Positions 40,016 through 51,083 of a stretch of 52,382 nt of DNA are shown here, one piece after another. A model generated the notes under the pieces. It did not search any database. It was not told the origin of the DNA and saw nothing but the letters and a program-made list of their open reading frames with translations. The DNA comes from Photobacterium lipolyticum. Its GTDB lineage: Bacteria > Pseudomonadota > Gammaproteobacteria > Enterobacterales > Vibrionaceae. Position 1 is the stretch's first letter; the number at the start of each line of letters is the position of its first letter. The stretch is taken from the NCBI RefSeq assembly GCF_003026475.1, contig NZ_PYMC01000025.1, positions 1-52,382 on the forward strand, given 5' to 3'. The position numbers and the translations under genes were made by a program.

Positions 40016-41173
40016 TTAATATCTCCCTTGACGACCGGTATCAGTACGCGCTGGCGCCGATACAGGATTTTGGGTTTCAGCTTTTTCAAGTTCAATACCA
40101 TAAGAGCTGCTTGATGTACCCGTTTTCGGTTTTGCCTGCGTTGATTGATTAATCAGCTTATCAAGCGGTAAATAAAGCAGATTGCCACTTGATTTAGAAT
40201 CAACCATCACCTTGCTGGTGTTGCTGTAAACACGTTCCATCGTTTCAAGGTACAGACGGTTACGCGTGACTTCTTGTGCAGCAAGATACTGAGGAAGCAA
40301 CTTCTCAAACTGAGAGACTTCACCCAATGCACCGTTGACGGTTTTCTCTGAATAACCTTGAGCTTCTTTCTTCAAACGCTCTGCGCGACCGGTTGCCTTA
40401 GGCAAAATATCATTGCTGTAAGCTTCTGATTCACGAACAAAACGCTCTTCATCTTCTCGCGCAGCAATGGCGTCATCAAAGGCATCTTTAACTGCCTCTG
40501 GCGGACGCGCCGACTGGAAGTTGACGTCGACGACCAAGATACCCATATCGTAATTCTGGATGATCTTGTCGATCGCTTGCTGGGTATTGGCACGAATCGT
40601 CTGACGACCTGTGGTTAAGGCTTCATCCATCTTCGAATCACCAATAACCGCACGCAGGGCAGAATCCGTTGCCTGACGCAAACTGTCATCTGCATTCGTT
40701 ACGCTAAACAGATAGTTTTTTGCATCAGAAACACGGTACTGAACATCCATCTCAACTTTCAATACGTTTTCATCTTTGGTCAGCATTAGACCAGAGCTAC
40801 GTAGTGAACGAATCGCCTGAACGTTTACAGGTTCAACCTCATCGATAAAAGTCGGTTTCCAGTTCAGACCCGGATCTACCATCTCGTAAAACTTACCGAA
40901 CCGTAATACCACGCCTCGTTCAGCTTCGCCGATTGTATAGAAACCAGAAAAACCCCAAACTGCAGCAGCCAGCACTGCAATCACCCCTAAACCGACAGCA
41001 CTGCCACCAGTTGACGGGCCTTTTTTATTCCCAAAAATACCACCAAATTTACGACTCAGCTTTGAAAAAACCTCATCGAGATCTGGCGGCCCTTGTTCAC
41101 GTCCACCGCGATTATTATTACCCCAAGGGTCTTTATCACGGCCGCCGTTGTTTCCAGGCTCATTCCACGCCAT
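40016..41173 (-). CDS. hflK: Modulator of FtsH protease HflK
   Basis: HflK is the partner of HflC. The 385-residue protein has a Gly/Asn/Arg-rich cytoplasmic N-terminus (NEPGNNGGRDKDPWGNNNRG), a membrane anchor (about 62-82) and an SPFH domain with YTIGEAERGVVLRFGKFYEMVDPGL, followed by a helical region. The C-terminal tail (about 345-385) is Ser/Thr-rich and low-complexity. Shorter than E. coli HflK (419), mainly in the tails. It follows hflX by 54 bp. Confidence 0.95.
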   Translation of the reverse strand: MAWNEPGNNGGRDKDPWGNNNRGGREQGPPDLDEVFSKLSRKFGGIFGNKKGPSTGGSAVGLGVIAVLAAAVWGFSGFYTIGEAERGVVLRFGKFYEMVDPGLNWKPTFIDEVEPVNVQAIRSLRSSGLMLTKDENVLKVEMDVQYRVSDAKNYLFSVTNADDSLRQATDSALRAVIGDSKMDEALTTGRQTIRANTQQAIDKIIQNYDMGILVVDVNFQSARPPEAVKDAFDDAIAAREDEERFVRESEAYSNDILPKATGRAERLKKEAQGYSEKTVNGALGEVSQFEKLLPQYLAAQEVTRNRLYLETMERVYSNTSKVMVDSKSSGNLLYLPLDKLINQSTQAKPKTGTSSSSYGIELEKAETQNPVSAPARTDTGRQGRY

Positions 41174-41227
41174 TATAGAACTCCATCAACATGATATGAC
41201 GACAGTTTTTATTACTCTAGCAGTCCA

Positions 41228-42517
41228 TTAAGCCACGATAAAGTCACCTAACGAAGTACTTTCTCTTTTTTGTAACCGTGACCAGTCTGCCAACGGTAAC
41301 CGAATATCAATAACCAAACTGCCATCTGATTCATATTCTTCACACAAAATACAGCCAAGCTGATAAAACTTACTGCGATACCGGCCGATCAATTGCGGCG
41401 GTAAACGCAAAGTATGCTTAACCATGGTGCCAGACAAACGTTCAGTTAAGGCTTCGAACAGCAGGTCAATGCCTAATCCTTCGATTGCCGATACCCAAAC
41501 TCGTACCGGCATCCCCTCATCGTCACGTTCGATTCGAGGCTCACACCCGTCCAGATTGTCGATTTTATTCATCACAATCAGAGTCGGTACCTCATTGGCC
41601 TCGATCTCTTCCAGCACCGTATCAACCGCATCGATATTTTCACGGTAGCGCTCATCACTGGCATCGACCACATGAAGCAATAAGCTCGCTTCCTGGGTTT
41701 CTTTCAGTGTTGCTTTAAATGCCGCGACCAGATCATGAGGCAGATGACGAATAAATCCGACCGTATCGGCCAGAATAGATGTTCCCACATCGGCCACCTC
41801 AATCTTACGCAATGTAGGATCCAAGGTCGCAAACAACTGATCAGCGGCATACACTCCAGCATTGGTAATACGGTTAAACAGAGTCGACTTGCCGGCATTG
41901 GTATAACCGACCAGTGAAATTGTAGGGATATCTGCGCGATTTCTCGCCCGGCGTCCCTGATCCCGCTGTTTCGAAACTTTCTCTAACCTTCGCAAAATGC
42001 TTTTTATGCGATCACGCAATAAACGCCGATCCGTTTCTAGCTGAGTTTCACCCGGCCCACGCAGGCCGATACCACCTTTTTGACGTTCAAGGTGAGTCCA
42101 GCCACGGATCAATCGAGTGGAAAGATGACGTAACTGAGCTAACTCAACCTGTAGCTTCCCTTCGTGGGTGCGCGCACGCTGAGCAAAGATATCGAGAATT
42201 AATCCTGTTCGGTCTACTACCCGACACTTGCACAAATGCTCCAGGTTACGCTCTTGCGCTGGAGAGAGGGAGTGGTTAAATATTACGATCTCGGCCCCTT
42301 CGGCCCGAACCGCATCGGCAATTTCCTGTGCTTTACCTTCACCCACGTAATACTTAGGGTGGGGAGTCTTACGGCTACCTGTCACGACACGTAGCGTATT
42401 GACTCCCGCTGAGGAGACCAGCATTTCACATTCGCTGAGATCTTCCCATTCCCCTTCTTGCGTGAAATTGATATGAACAAGAATCGCCTGCTCTCCGGCT
42501 TCATAACGGTCAAACAA
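41228..42517 (-). CDS. hflX: Ribosome-associated GTPase HflX
   Basis: HflX splits stalled or heat-damaged ribosomes. The 429-residue protein has the N-terminal HflX domain (HPKYYVGEGKAQEIADAV, VIFNHSLSPAQERNLE), the glycine-rich GGIGLRGPGETQLETDRR linker, and a G domain with GYTNAGKSTLFNRI, DTVGFIRHLPHDLV and NKID. The start codon is TTG: AAGGAG sits 8 nt upstream, and MFDRYEAGEQA aligns with E. coli HflX at its first residue. It lies 25 bp after hfq. Confidence 0.96.
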   Translation of the reverse strand: MFDRYEAGEQAILVHINFTQEGEWEDLSECEMLVSSAGVNTLRVVTGSRKTPHPKYYVGEGKAQEIADAVRAEGAEIVIFNHSLSPAQERNLEHLCKCRVVDRTGLILDIFAQRARTHEGKLQVELAQLRHLSTRLIRGWTHLERQKGGIGLRGPGETQLETDRRLLRDRIKSILRRLEKVSKQRDQGRRARNRADIPTISLVGYTNAGKSTLFNRITNAGVYAADQLFATLDPTLRKIEVADVGTSILADTVGFIRHLPHDLVAAFKATLKETQEASLLLHVVDASDERYRENIDAVDTVLEEIEANEVPTLIVMNKIDNLDGCEPRIERDDEGMPVRVWVSAIEGLGIDLLFEALTERLSGTMVKHTLRLPPQLIGRYRSKFYQLGCILCEEYESDGSLVIDIRLPLADWSRLQKRESTSLGDFIVA

Positions 42518-42542
42518 GCAATCAACTCCTTATTGAAGAATT

Positions 42543-42824
<282 letters not shown>

Positions 42825-42899
42825 TTATTTGTTTGTAGTTGTATTTAGCAACGAACAAAAACTAAAAATACGCAAAACAGTTCAGAGTATACACTTTAT

Positions 42900-43835
42900 T
42901 CAAACATCACAACTAACTGAGTTTGTGACTGTTTGTAACGCTGTATCTCCGTTACTGCTATCTAACCACGTCAAATCTTTCCAGCTACGTAACCAGGTAA
43001 TTTGACGCTTCGCCAATTGACGGGTTGCACAGATACCACGGAAGACCGCTTCATCTAAATCACACTTCCCGTCCAAGTAGTCCCACATCTGTCGATAACC
43101 GACACAACGGATTGATGGAAGATCGGGATGTAAATCACCCCGTTCGTATAAAGTACGCACTTCCTGTTCAAAACCGGCATCGATCATTTTCTCGAAACGT
43201 TGCTCAATTCTTTGATGTAGAACAGCCCTATCCTTGGGCGCTATTGCAAATTGGTGGACCTTATACGGCAATGATTCACCCTGAATTTTCGTCAACTCGG
43301 TTAAAGTTTTACCCGAAATACGAAAAACTTCCAACGCTCGAGATAAACGCTGTGGATCATTAGGATGGATACGAGCCCCGGAAACAGGATCGATCCGCAC
43401 TAATTCCTCATGTAAAACTTGCCAACCTTTCTCTTGTGCTTCTTGCTCTATCTCAGCACGGATTTCAGGATCCGCGGCTGGTAATGGCGACAAACCTTCA
43501 AGTAAAGCTTTGTAGTACAGCATAGTACCACCAACTAACAGGGGGATGCGCCCAGCTGCAACTATATCAGCCATTTCTTTCAGTGCATCAGCACGAAAGT
43601 CTGCAGCCGAATAACTTTGCGCTGGATCACGAATATCAATAAGACGATGGGGAGCTAATGCTAGTTCCCGAGCATCTGGTTTTGCCGTACCGATATCCAT
43701 CCCTTTATAAATAAGGGCGGAATCGACACTAATCAACTCTACAGGTAACTGTTCACGCAAACGGATAGCAAGATCTGTTTTTCCCGATGCTGTTGGCCCC
43801 ATTAAAAAAATGGCCTGAGGTAATGGCTTACTCAT
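42900..43835 (-). CDS. miaA: tRNA dimethylallyltransferase MiaA
   Basis: MiaA adds a dimethylallyl group to N6 of A37 in tRNAs that read UNN codons. The 311-residue protein has the P-loop [45 protein letters not shown] and a C-terminal [13 protein letters not shown]. The ATG at 43835 overlaps the mutL stop by 8 bp; a TTG two codons upstream is less likely. The mutL-miaA-hfq order is the standard one. Confidence 0.95.
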   Translation of the reverse strand: MSKPLPQAIFLMGPTASGKTDLAIRLREQLPVELISVDSALIYKGMDIGTAKPDARELALAPHRLIDIRDPAQSYSAADFRADALKEMADIVAAGRIPLLVGGTMLYYKALLEGLSPLPAADPEIRAEIEQEAQEKGWQVLHEELVRIDPVSGARIHPNDPQRLSRALEVFRISGKTLTELTKIQGESLPYKVHQFAIAPKDRAVLHQRIEQRFEKMIDAGFEQEVRTLYERGDLHPDLPSIRCVGYRQMWDYLDGKCDLDEAVFRGICATRQLAKRQITWLRSWKDLTWLDSSNGDTALQTVTNSVSCDV

Positions 43836-46044
43836 ATTCAAATGCTTCTATTGCTGCACAAACATCTACGGGGCGCAACAAATATTGATGATATTGTTCA
43901 AGATCGCCGGCCCATAGTTGCTCGACTTCTGTCACTAATTGGATCGCCTGAGACAAACTAAAGGCATCCGCTGGCACCGTACATTGCGATGACAGCCAAT
44001 CCAGTAACTTGCTCCAGCCCTGAGCTTCAGGATCATCGGCGACTGATGCCAGATAGGTTAACAAATTTGGGATAAGCTGTTGTAAGTTTTGCTGCCTTAA
44101 CGGCATACAAACCGACAAAATGATCAATCCAGCCTTCCCTTTGGCCTTTAAATTGATCCCAAGCTGCTTTAATAGCTGAGCATGCACCTCAGCACACGCT
44201 ATCAATTCAGGATCTACCGGAACGGAATGCGGGATCAGTAATGGCTGCGGCTTTAAGCCTTCAGTGGCTGCCAGACGTAATTGCCCTTTGTGGCGTAAAC
44301 CCTGAGCATAATCGAGTGACAACACATAAATACCGTCATTTCGGCTCAGTAACAAAAAGCGCTCGCTAACCAAACAAAGTGCTTTACCTAATCCAACACC
44401 AGGCTTGGTATCAATCGCATTTTGTCGTGTTGGTTGAACCGACTTGTTGTCTCGCCAAGATGGTACGGCATGGTTGCTATCTGTCTTAATGGCATTGCTA
44501 GAATCATCATACCGATAAGACGGATTCACGACGGAACCATCCGTTGAACGAGAAGATTCTGACGGCGTTTGCATTAAACGCTGATAAGCGGCGACTTCCT
44601 GTCTGGATGGACTTTCACTACCGAACTGCCGCTGAGCGCGATTCGCCCCATCGGATGAGGAATGGCGACTTGAATCACTTGGCGTGTAACCGGTATCTCT
44701 GCCGCTCTTCAGATTGTGAGTACTTGCTCCGCTTGGACCCGCTTGACGATAATCATCACGACCATGCGATTCATTCTCTTGGCAAGCATGGTCATAACCC
44801 TGCCTCTCACAATCATGGCTAGGTGCTGGTATTTCTTCATCGGCACGCTGTGTTTGTGCGTGTAGCCACTCCGCAGGCTGTGCTTTGTTTGGATAATCAG
44901 GCGTACGTGCTATCGCATTCATCACAGGTAGCGGTTCTGCAACATAATGTTCCGTGCTTTCTGCTGATGTTGTTGCCGAACCTGCATAAGGAGCAGCTAT
45001 CGCACTGGCTCGCTGCGGGGCGCTATACATCTGTTCGTCTTCAATGGCGCTTTGCTGCAATGCACTCTGAATGCCCTGATAAATGAAATCGTGAACCAGA
45101 CGTGCCTGATGAAAACGCACCTCATGTTTAGCCGGATGTACATTCACATCGACCTGATGCGGGTCGACTTCAATAAACAGGACATAAGCCGCATATTGGG
45201 CGGCGGCAAGACTGGACTCATAAGCCTGACGGATCGCATGATTGATCAGTTTATCTTTCATCATACGGCCGTTGACATAACAATATTGAATGTCATTTTG
45301 CGCCCGAGCACCTTGTGGGCTACAAATCCAGCCCGACAATTTCAAATCACCATGTTCAAGCTCAACCGCCAATGCATGTTGCAAAAAGCCCTGCCCACAA
45401 GCTGACGCAAGACGCCGCTCTTTCTGGATCTGAGTTTGTGAGCTGCGATACTGGCGAATGATTTTGCTGTTATGACGCAGGGTAATTGAGACATCGAACC
45501 GGCTAAGTGCAATTCGCTTTAGCAGTTCATCAATGTGGCTAAATTCCGTTTTTTCAGTACGAAGGAATTTACGGCGAGCCGGGGTATTAAAGAATAAATC
45601 GAGCACTTCAACCGTCGTACCGACAGGGTGTGCTGCAGGCTTAAGCTGCACGTCCATATCCCGCCCTTCAGCATAAGCAGACCAAGCTTCCTCCTGCCCT
45701 TCAGTACGCGATGTCAGGGTCAGACGGGAGACTGAACTGACACTTGCCAGCGCTTCGCCGCGAAATCCCAGACTGACAATCGCTTCTAAATCATCCAACG
45801 AAGAGATTTTAGACGTGGCATGACGGCTAAGCGCCAGACCAAGCTCTTCTTTTACGATGCCTTTGCCGTTATCACGAATACGGATCGTGCGGCTGCCCCC
45901 TTTATCGATATCAATATCAATTCGGGTAGCTCCGGCATCAAGGCTATTTTCGACCAGCTCTTTGACAACAGAGGCAGGGCGTTCAACTACTTCACCGGCA
46001 GCAATCTGGTTAGCCAGCCGAGCGGGTAAAATCTGAATCGGCAT
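43828..46044 (-). CDS. mutL: DNA mismatch repair protein MutL
   Basis: MutL couples MutS mismatch recognition to MutH and UvrD. The 738-residue protein has the N-terminal GHKL ATPase (about 1-335: [39 protein letters not shown]), a long low-complexity linker (about 345-540, rich in Ser, Arg, Asp, His, Gln) and a C-terminal dimerisation domain (about 545-738). The C-domain lacks the DQHA-x2-E-x4-E endonuclease motif, as expected where MutH exists. It is about 120 residues longer than E. coli MutL (615), and the extra length is in the linker. Confidence 0.95.
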   Translation of the reverse strand: MPIQILPARLANQIAAGEVVERPASVVKELVENSLDAGATRIDIDIDKGGSRTIRIRDNGKGIVKEELGLALSRHATSKISSLDDLEAIVSLGFRGEALASVSSVSRLTLTSRTEGQEEAWSAYAEGRDMDVQLKPAAHPVGTTVEVLDLFFNTPARRKFLRTEKTEFSHIDELLKRIALSRFDVSITLRHNSKIIRQYRSSQTQIQKERRLASACGQGFLQHALAVELEHGDLKLSGWICSPQGARAQNDIQYCYVNGRMMKDKLINHAIRQAYESSLAAAQYAAYVLFIEVDPHQVDVNVHPAKHEVRFHQARLVHDFIYQGIQSALQQSAIEDEQMYSAPQRASAIAAPYAGSATTSAESTEHYVAEPLPVMNAIARTPDYPNKAQPAEWLHAQTQRADEEIPAPSHDCERQGYDHACQENESHGRDDYRQAGPSGASTHNLKSGRDTGYTPSDSSRHSSSDGANRAQRQFGSESPSRQEVAAYQRLMQTPSESSRSTDGSVVNPSYRYDDSSNAIKTDSNHAVPSWRDNKSVQPTRQNAIDTKPGVGLGKALCLVSERFLLLSRNDGIYVLSLDYAQGLRHKGQLRLAATEGLKPQPLLIPHSVPVDPELIACAEVHAQLLKQLGINLKAKGKAGLIILSVCMPLRQQNLQQLIPNLLTYLASVADDPEAQGWSKLLDWLSSQCTVPADAFSLSQAIQLVTEVEQLWAGDLEQYHQYLLRPVDVCAAIEAFEYE

Positions 46045-46046
46045 AA

Positions 46047-47804
46047 TTAACTTCTGGGTATGGTTAAAGTCTGGCCAACGGCCAGTTTATCTGAGCTTAG
46101 CTTATTCGTAGTGCGGATGCTATCAACACTCACCCCATAATGCGCGGCGATCTTACCAAGAAACTCACCACGCTTAACGGTATGTTTCTTGGGTGCCGGC
46201 ACTTTCATCTCTATTTTCAGCTTTTGCCCGACGGCCAGATTATCTGAACGTAACTTATTCACTTTTCGGATACTATCAATCGTCACACCATAGCGTGCGG
46301 CAATTTTACCCAGAAACTCACTGCGCTGTACCTTATGCACAACGGTTTGAGTAACGGTTGCATTTGAGGCTGATGCTTTAGGTTTTGACGTCGATATGAT
46401 CTTGTTTGCTGCAGCCTTGTTTGTAACCGCCCGATTCGTAACAGCAACAGGCGCAGAGCCAGGAACAACCAGAACCTGACCAATTTTCAGCGAACTCGAT
46501 GTTAAATTGTTGGCTGATTTAATGGCTGATATCGAAGTACCGTATTTCTTGGCAATGATACTCAGCGACTGGCCAGATGTGACTTTGTGCTTAATGCCAT
46601 TTTTTCTGGCGGCAAATAGCGTTCCTTCCGGCGGGTTACCGTCAAAATAGGCCAGGACGCCTTTATAGATCGCATCGGCTAACTTGTTTTGATGGGACCG
46701 TGAATTCAGCAACTGCTCTTCTTTAGGGTTAGTGATAAACCCGGTTTCCACCAGTAATGACGGAATATCCGGTGATTTTAAAACGGCTAAGCTGGCATGT
46801 TCGGGTTTGCTTTTGTGCAGCGTGGTGACTTTGCTGATCTCTTTCAGCACTTTCGAGGCCACTTCATAGCCTTCTTTCTGGGAATGGCTGAATTGCAGAT
46901 CTAACACTGCCATACTGAGGTATTGATCGTCGTTGTCACCAGACAAGACATCTCCGCCGCCCAACAATTCAGATTGCTTTTCGTGTTGCTCCAGCCAGCG
47001 ACCAATTTCGCTATTGGCGCGGCGGGTATTCAGCACCCAGACTGACGCCCCTCGCGGCTGCGGTTTATGGAAACCATCCGCATGAATAGAAACAAGCAGA
47101 TGTGCTTTATTCCGACGGGCAATTTCAGAACGTTTATTAAGATTTACAAAGTAGTCACTATGCCGGGTCATCACCGCTTTCAGACCTGGTGTCGCATCAA
47201 TTTTTGCCGCCACTTTTTTCGCTACTGCCAACGTGACATTCTTTTCGTACTTTTTAGCAGGCCCGATAGAGCCGGGGTCTTCCCCACCATGTCCGGCATC
47301 TATTGCGATAATGATATCGTCACGCCCTGACGGCAACTGCGCTTGTTGGTTAGTGGTTACTTCCCCTTTAAGCTGCGTTTTTTTGCCCCCCCCAGTATTG
47401 TTACTATGCGGTAAATCTAACACCAAACGGTGGCTGTGATGCCCGTCAGGTGTCGGCGCTAAGGTAAATATCTTAGGGCTGGTTCTCACTTGCGTTTCAA
47501 ACACCAACCGAAAAGAGCCTTTTTCAGGCGCACTGCTACTGCGGATTTTCGTCAATACGGCACTGCGACTTACCTCAATCGGAAGTTGGGTCGTAAGTGT
47601 CGTTTGTTTTAAGTCCACAACTAAACGATCGGGTTTGGTAAGCGTAAAATAACTGTAAGTTACCTTATCTTTTAGATCTAAGACGACTCGGGTTTCGTCT
47701 GGCGCCGGCCAGACCCGAACCCCTTTTAGCTCATTGGCAATTACCACAGAACTAAATAACCCTACCCCTAAAACAAGAATATTTAAAAAAGCCCGTAAAG
47801 ACAT
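46047..47804 (-). CDS. amiB: N-acetylmuramoyl-L-alanine amidase AmiB with three LysM domains
   Basis: AmiB cleaves the stem peptide from septal murein to separate daughter cells and is activated by EnvC-like factors. From the ATG at 47804 (585 residues) it has a signal peptide ending VIA, an AMIN domain (about 25-135), an Amidase_3 domain ([45 protein letters not shown]) and three C-terminal LysM domains (about 405-450, 488-530, 542-585). The last two are near-duplicates. The frame also allows GTG (47816) or TTG (47813) starts just upstream overlapping tsaE; GGAG is best spaced for TTG. Confidence 0.93.
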   Translation of the reverse strand: MSLRAFLNILVLGVGLFSSVVIANELKGVRVWPAPDETRVVLDLKDKVTYSYFTLTKPDRLVVDLKQTTLTTQLPIEVSRSAVLTKIRSSSAPEKGSFRLVFETQVRTSPKIFTLAPTPDGHHSHRLVLDLPHSNNTGGGKKTQLKGEVTTNQQAQLPSGRDDIIIAIDAGHGGEDPGSIGPAKKYEKNVTLAVAKKVAAKIDATPGLKAVMTRHSDYFVNLNKRSEIARRNKAHLLVSIHADGFHKPQPRGASVWVLNTRRANSEIGRWLEQHEKQSELLGGGDVLSGDNDDQYLSMAVLDLQFSHSQKEGYEVASKVLKEISKVTTLHKSKPEHASLAVLKSPDIPSLLVETGFITNPKEEQLLNSRSHQNKLADAIYKGVLAYFDGNPPEGTLFAARKNGIKHKVTSGQSLSIIAKKYGTSISAIKSANNLTSSSLKIGQVLVVPGSAPVAVTNRAVTNKAAANKIISTSKPKASASNATVTQTVVHKVQRSEFLGKIAARYGVTIDSIRKVNKLRSDNLAVGQKLKIEMKVPAPKKHTVKRGEFLGKIAAHYGVSVDSIRTTNKLSSDKLAVGQTLTIPRS

Positions 47805-47809
47805 TCTGA

Positions 47810-48274
47810 TCAACACAACTCCAAACTTTTGATCAACGCCGTACCATAATCATTATTGGCGGTAATCGTAACCTTGCGCTGTTCACCGTGATAGCGCATT
47901 TCTAATACCAGATCCGGAGCAGGCAGCAAACCTTCCCCCCTTTCCGGCCATTCCACCAAACAAATCGCATCGTCAGTGAAATAATCACGGATCCCCATAA
48001 ATTCTAATTCTTCTGGATCAGCCAAACGGTATAAATCAAAGTGATAAACATGCCAGGGTGGCAATTCATATGGTTCAACCAGTGTGTAGGTTGGGCTTTT
48101 TACATTCCCCTGATGACCTAATGCACGGATAAAACCACGGCTAAACGTCGTTTTTCCCGCACCGAGATCACCATGAAGATAAATTGTAGTCTGGTGCTTA
48201 CAGGCTGTCGCAAGTCGAAGGCCTAAATCTACTGTTGCTTGCTCGTCGGCAAGTAAGGTTTCAAATGTTTGCAT
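47810..48274 (-). CDS. tsaE: tRNA t6A biosynthesis ATPase TsaE
   Basis: TsaE works with TsaB, TsaC and TsaD to make N6-threonylcarbamoyl-adenosine 37 on ANN-decoding tRNAs. The 154-residue protein has Walker [12 protein letters not shown] (34-44), the [12 protein letters not shown] motif and VEWPERGE near 113. Gap to nnr is 8 bp. Family member of essential function in most bacteria. Confidence 0.95.
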   Translation of the reverse strand: MQTFETLLADEQATVDLGLRLATACKHQTTIYLHGDLGAGKTTFSRGFIRALGHQGNVKSPTYTLVEPYELPPWHVYHFDLYRLADPEELEFMGIRDYFTDDAICLVEWPERGEGLLPAPDLVLEMRYHGEQRKVTITANNDYGTALIKSLELC

Positions 48275-48282
48275 TATTATCT

Positions 48283-49770
48283 TTATCTTGGGTTTACTAA
48301 TTGTCGAATATACGGAAACAAATCACCCGCCAGCATACCACGCTCTCCATCCCTGGCGCACAAATCAGCCGCTTTACTGTGAATCCAAACACCCGCGCAG
48401 GCTGCATCAGGTAAGGATAAGCCTTGCCCTAACAGGGCGCCAATAATGCCAGACAGCACATCGCCCATCCCACCGGTTGCCATTCCAGGATTTCCTTCAG
48501 AGCAGATCCAAAGCTGTTGTCCGTCATAAATCAGGGTTCCCGCCCCTTTCAATACCGCAACTCCGCCATATTTTTGCTGCAGTGACCGCACGGCACGGAA
48601 CCGATCCGCTTCTACCTCTTTCACGGTCGTCTTTAGCAAGCGGGCCGCTTCGCCTGGGTGCGGGGTAATTATACGATTATTTTTATAGTCTGGTGAAAAT
48701 GATAATAAGTTCAATCCATCGGCATCAATAACCGTCTTTTTTTCACAACCGTGAAGATAAAAGAACAGCGCCTGACTCCAGTCACTCTGTCCAAGTCCCG
48801 GACCGATCACCACCACATCAGCCCAATCCTGCCGCTGACTGATCTCATGGGCTTTTTCCTGCCAGCCTTGCACCATTATCTCCGGCCGGGCTGTCACAAT
48901 TGACAAGACATTGTCAGGCTGTGTGATAACAGCCGTTAACCCAGCCCCCGTGCGCGCACTCGCTTCCGCCGCTAAACGAATAGCACCAGCCATACCTAAG
49001 TCACCACCCACACATAATACCCGGCCATGATCACCTTTATGTGCCGCTCGATCACGTACCGGCAGGTGACGTAAGATCTGACGTTCATCGATTCTGACAC
49101 TGGCAGGTTCGGCGATCTGCTGAAAGATTTCAGCCACCTCTAAGCCTGCAAACTGAATGTCGCCACAATAACGAGCCGCCAGGCCGGTGCATAACCCTTG
49201 TTTAACCCCAATAAAAGTGACGGTAATATCGGCCTGTACAGCCACGCCTGAATGAGTACCCGTATCGGCACATAAACCCGAAGGTACATCAACGGCAATA
49301 ACAGGGCTGATTGCTCGATTGATTGCCTCAATCAAGGTTGCACAATCAGAACGTACTGAGCCCTTAAGCCCGGTACCCAACAGCGCGTCAATGATCACCT
49401 CAACCGATTCTGGGACGTCGGCATGCGGTACTCCGATTTCACCACCGGCAGCTACCCAGGCATCACGCGCTGTTGCAGCATCACCGGTTAATTGAAAGGC
49501 ATCCCCCAAATGCCATAACTGAACGTTCAGGCCATGTTCTCTGGCAAGACGTGCCACCACATATCCGTCGCCCCCATTATTCCCACCGCCACAACAGACA
49601 AGCACAGAAGCCGCATCAGGGTACTTACCGATCAGAGCCGAAAATACGGCCTGACCGGCCCTTTCCATCAGCTGATACATTTCCAGTTGCATCGCTTGTG
49701 CGACAGCCTTTTCCCCCACTCTAACCTGCTCTGCCCGATATAAAGAAGTTGGCAACGGTGGCATAACCAT
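48283..49770 (-). CDS. nnr: Bifunctional NAD(P)H-hydrate repair enzyme Nnr (epimerase/dehydratase)
   Basis: Nnr repairs damaged hydrated NAD(P)H. The 495-residue protein joins an N-terminal NAD(P)HX epimerase (about 1-215, with [14 protein letters not shown] at 61-74 and [11 protein letters not shown]) to a C-terminal ADP-dependent dehydratase (about 225-495, with [24 protein letters not shown] and [16 protein letters not shown]). AGGAA lies 6 nt before the ATG at 49770. First gene of the long minus-strand series; queG is divergent across 179 bp. Confidence 0.95.
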   Translation of the reverse strand: MVMPPLPTSLYRAEQVRVGEKAVAQAMQLEMYQLMERAGQAVFSALIGKYPDAASVLVCCGGGNNGGDGYVVARLAREHGLNVQLWHLGDAFQLTGDAATARDAWVAAGGEIGVPHADVPESVEVIIDALLGTGLKGSVRSDCATLIEAINRAISPVIAVDVPSGLCADTGTHSGVAVQADITVTFIGVKQGLCTGLAARYCGDIQFAGLEVAEIFQQIAEPASVRIDERQILRHLPVRDRAAHKGDHGRVLCVGGDLGMAGAIRLAAEASARTGAGLTAVITQPDNVLSIVTARPEIMVQGWQEKAHEISQRQDWADVVVIGPGLGQSDWSQALFFYLHGCEKKTVIDADGLNLLSFSPDYKNNRIITPHPGEAARLLKTTVKEVEADRFRAVRSLQQKYGGVAVLKGAGTLIYDGQQLWICSEGNPGMATGGMGDVLSGIIGALLGQGLSLPDAACAGVWIHSKAADLCARDGERGMLAGDLFPYIRQLVNPR

Positions 49771-49949
49771 ACTGATTCCTTACTGTGTTATTCTGGCTAA
49801 TAGAGAGCGATCACTCCCAAACAAAACATAACACATTGAAAAAACCTTCCGGTGCTTTTTTCCTTCTTACCCACAACGACGGCAACTATTGTCCCTCAGG
49901 TTATGTGGTACACTTCGCCCCCCATAATTTAACGGCCCCCATTGACACC

Positions 49950-51083
49950 ATGAGCATTGATTACACAGCACTCACCCAGAAAATTAAACAATGGGGAAAA
50001 GAGCTAGGATTCCAACAGGTTGGGATCTGCGATATCGATCTCAAGCAGCATGAAGCGCAATTACAGCGCTGGTTAGAGGCGGAGTATCATGGTGATATGG
50101 ATTGGATGGCTCGCCATGGCATGATGCGTGCGCGACCCGCCGAGCTGCAACCTGGTACAGTAAGGGTGATCAGTGTCAGAATGAATTATCTGCCACCAGA
50201 TGCTGGTTTTGCCCAAACCCTTAAGCAACCGCTGAAAGCCTACATTAGCCGCTATGCATTGGGCCGTGATTACCACAAGCTCATTCGCAACCGCTTAAAA
50301 CGTTTAGGCCAGCTGATTGAAGCTGAAGTGGGTCAATTCGGCCATCGCCCTTTTGTCGATTCTGCACCAATCCTGGAACGCCCGTTAGCCGAAAAAGCCG
50401 GACTGGGCTGGACCGGGAAACATTCACTGAACCTCAACGATAATAGCGGTTCGTGGTTTTTCCTTGGCGAATTACTTATCGACCTGCCGCTCCCCGTTGA
50501 TACGCCGGTAGAGAATCAATGCGGTAAATGTGTCGCTTGCATAACCAGCTGCCCGACAGGCGCGATTGTCAAAGAAGGTGTTATTGACGCCAGGCGTTGT
50601 ATTTCATACCTGACAATTGAGTTTTCCGGGGTTATTCCCGAAGATTTTCGAGAAAAAATTGGTAACCGTATCTACGGTTGTGATGACTGCCAACTGGTTT
50701 GCCCGTTCAATCGTTTCTCTGAACTGACAGAAGAAACTGATTACCACTGCCGTGATACGTTATATCAGCAAGATCTGCTGACACTTTTCCAATGGGATGA
50801 AAAATCTTTCCTTAAATACACTGAAGGTTCGGCGATTCGACGTATCGGCCATATCCAATGGTTACGCAATCTGGCGATTGCCATCGGCAATGCACCTTAT
50901 GATGCGGATCTTCTCGATGCCTTATCTAAACGTTCAGGGTTCAATGAACTACTAGACATCCACATCCGCTGGGCAATGACAAAACAACAAGAAAAACGTG
51001 CCGAACTTGTTATTGATGTACTACCATCTAAAACAAAAAGGCTTATTCGCATTGTTGAAAGAGGCCTTCCTCGCGACGCCTGA
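49950..51083 (+). CDS. queG: Epoxyqueuosine reductase QueG
   Basis: QueG reduces epoxyqueuosine to queuosine in the wobble base of GUN-decoding tRNAs, using cobalamin and two [4Fe-4S] clusters. The 377-residue protein has FVDSAPILERPLAEKAGLGW around 135-154 (active-site aspartate 137), and cluster cysteines at 191, 194, 197, 201 and 244, 247, 251. It ends RLIRIVERGLPRDA as E. coli QueG does. The frame is open to 49785, but similarity starts at the ATG at 49950. Confidence 0.95.
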   Translation: MSIDYTALTQKIKQWGKELGFQQVGICDIDLKQHEAQLQRWLEAEYHGDMDWMARHGMMRARPAELQPGTVRVISVRMNYLPPDAGFAQTLKQPLKAYISRYALGRDYHKLIRNRLKRLGQLIEAEVGQFGHRPFVDSAPILERPLAEKAGLGWTGKHSLNLNDNSGSWFFLGELLIDLPLPVDTPVENQCGKCVACITSCPTGAIVKEGVIDARRCISYLTIEFSGVIPEDFREKIGNRIYGCDDCQLVCPFNRFSELTEETDYHCRDTLYQQDLLTLFQWDEKSFLKYTEGSAIRRIGHIQWLRNLAIAIGNAPYDADLLDALSKRSGFNELLDIHIRWAMTKQQEKRAELVIDVLPSKTKRLIRIVERGLPRDA

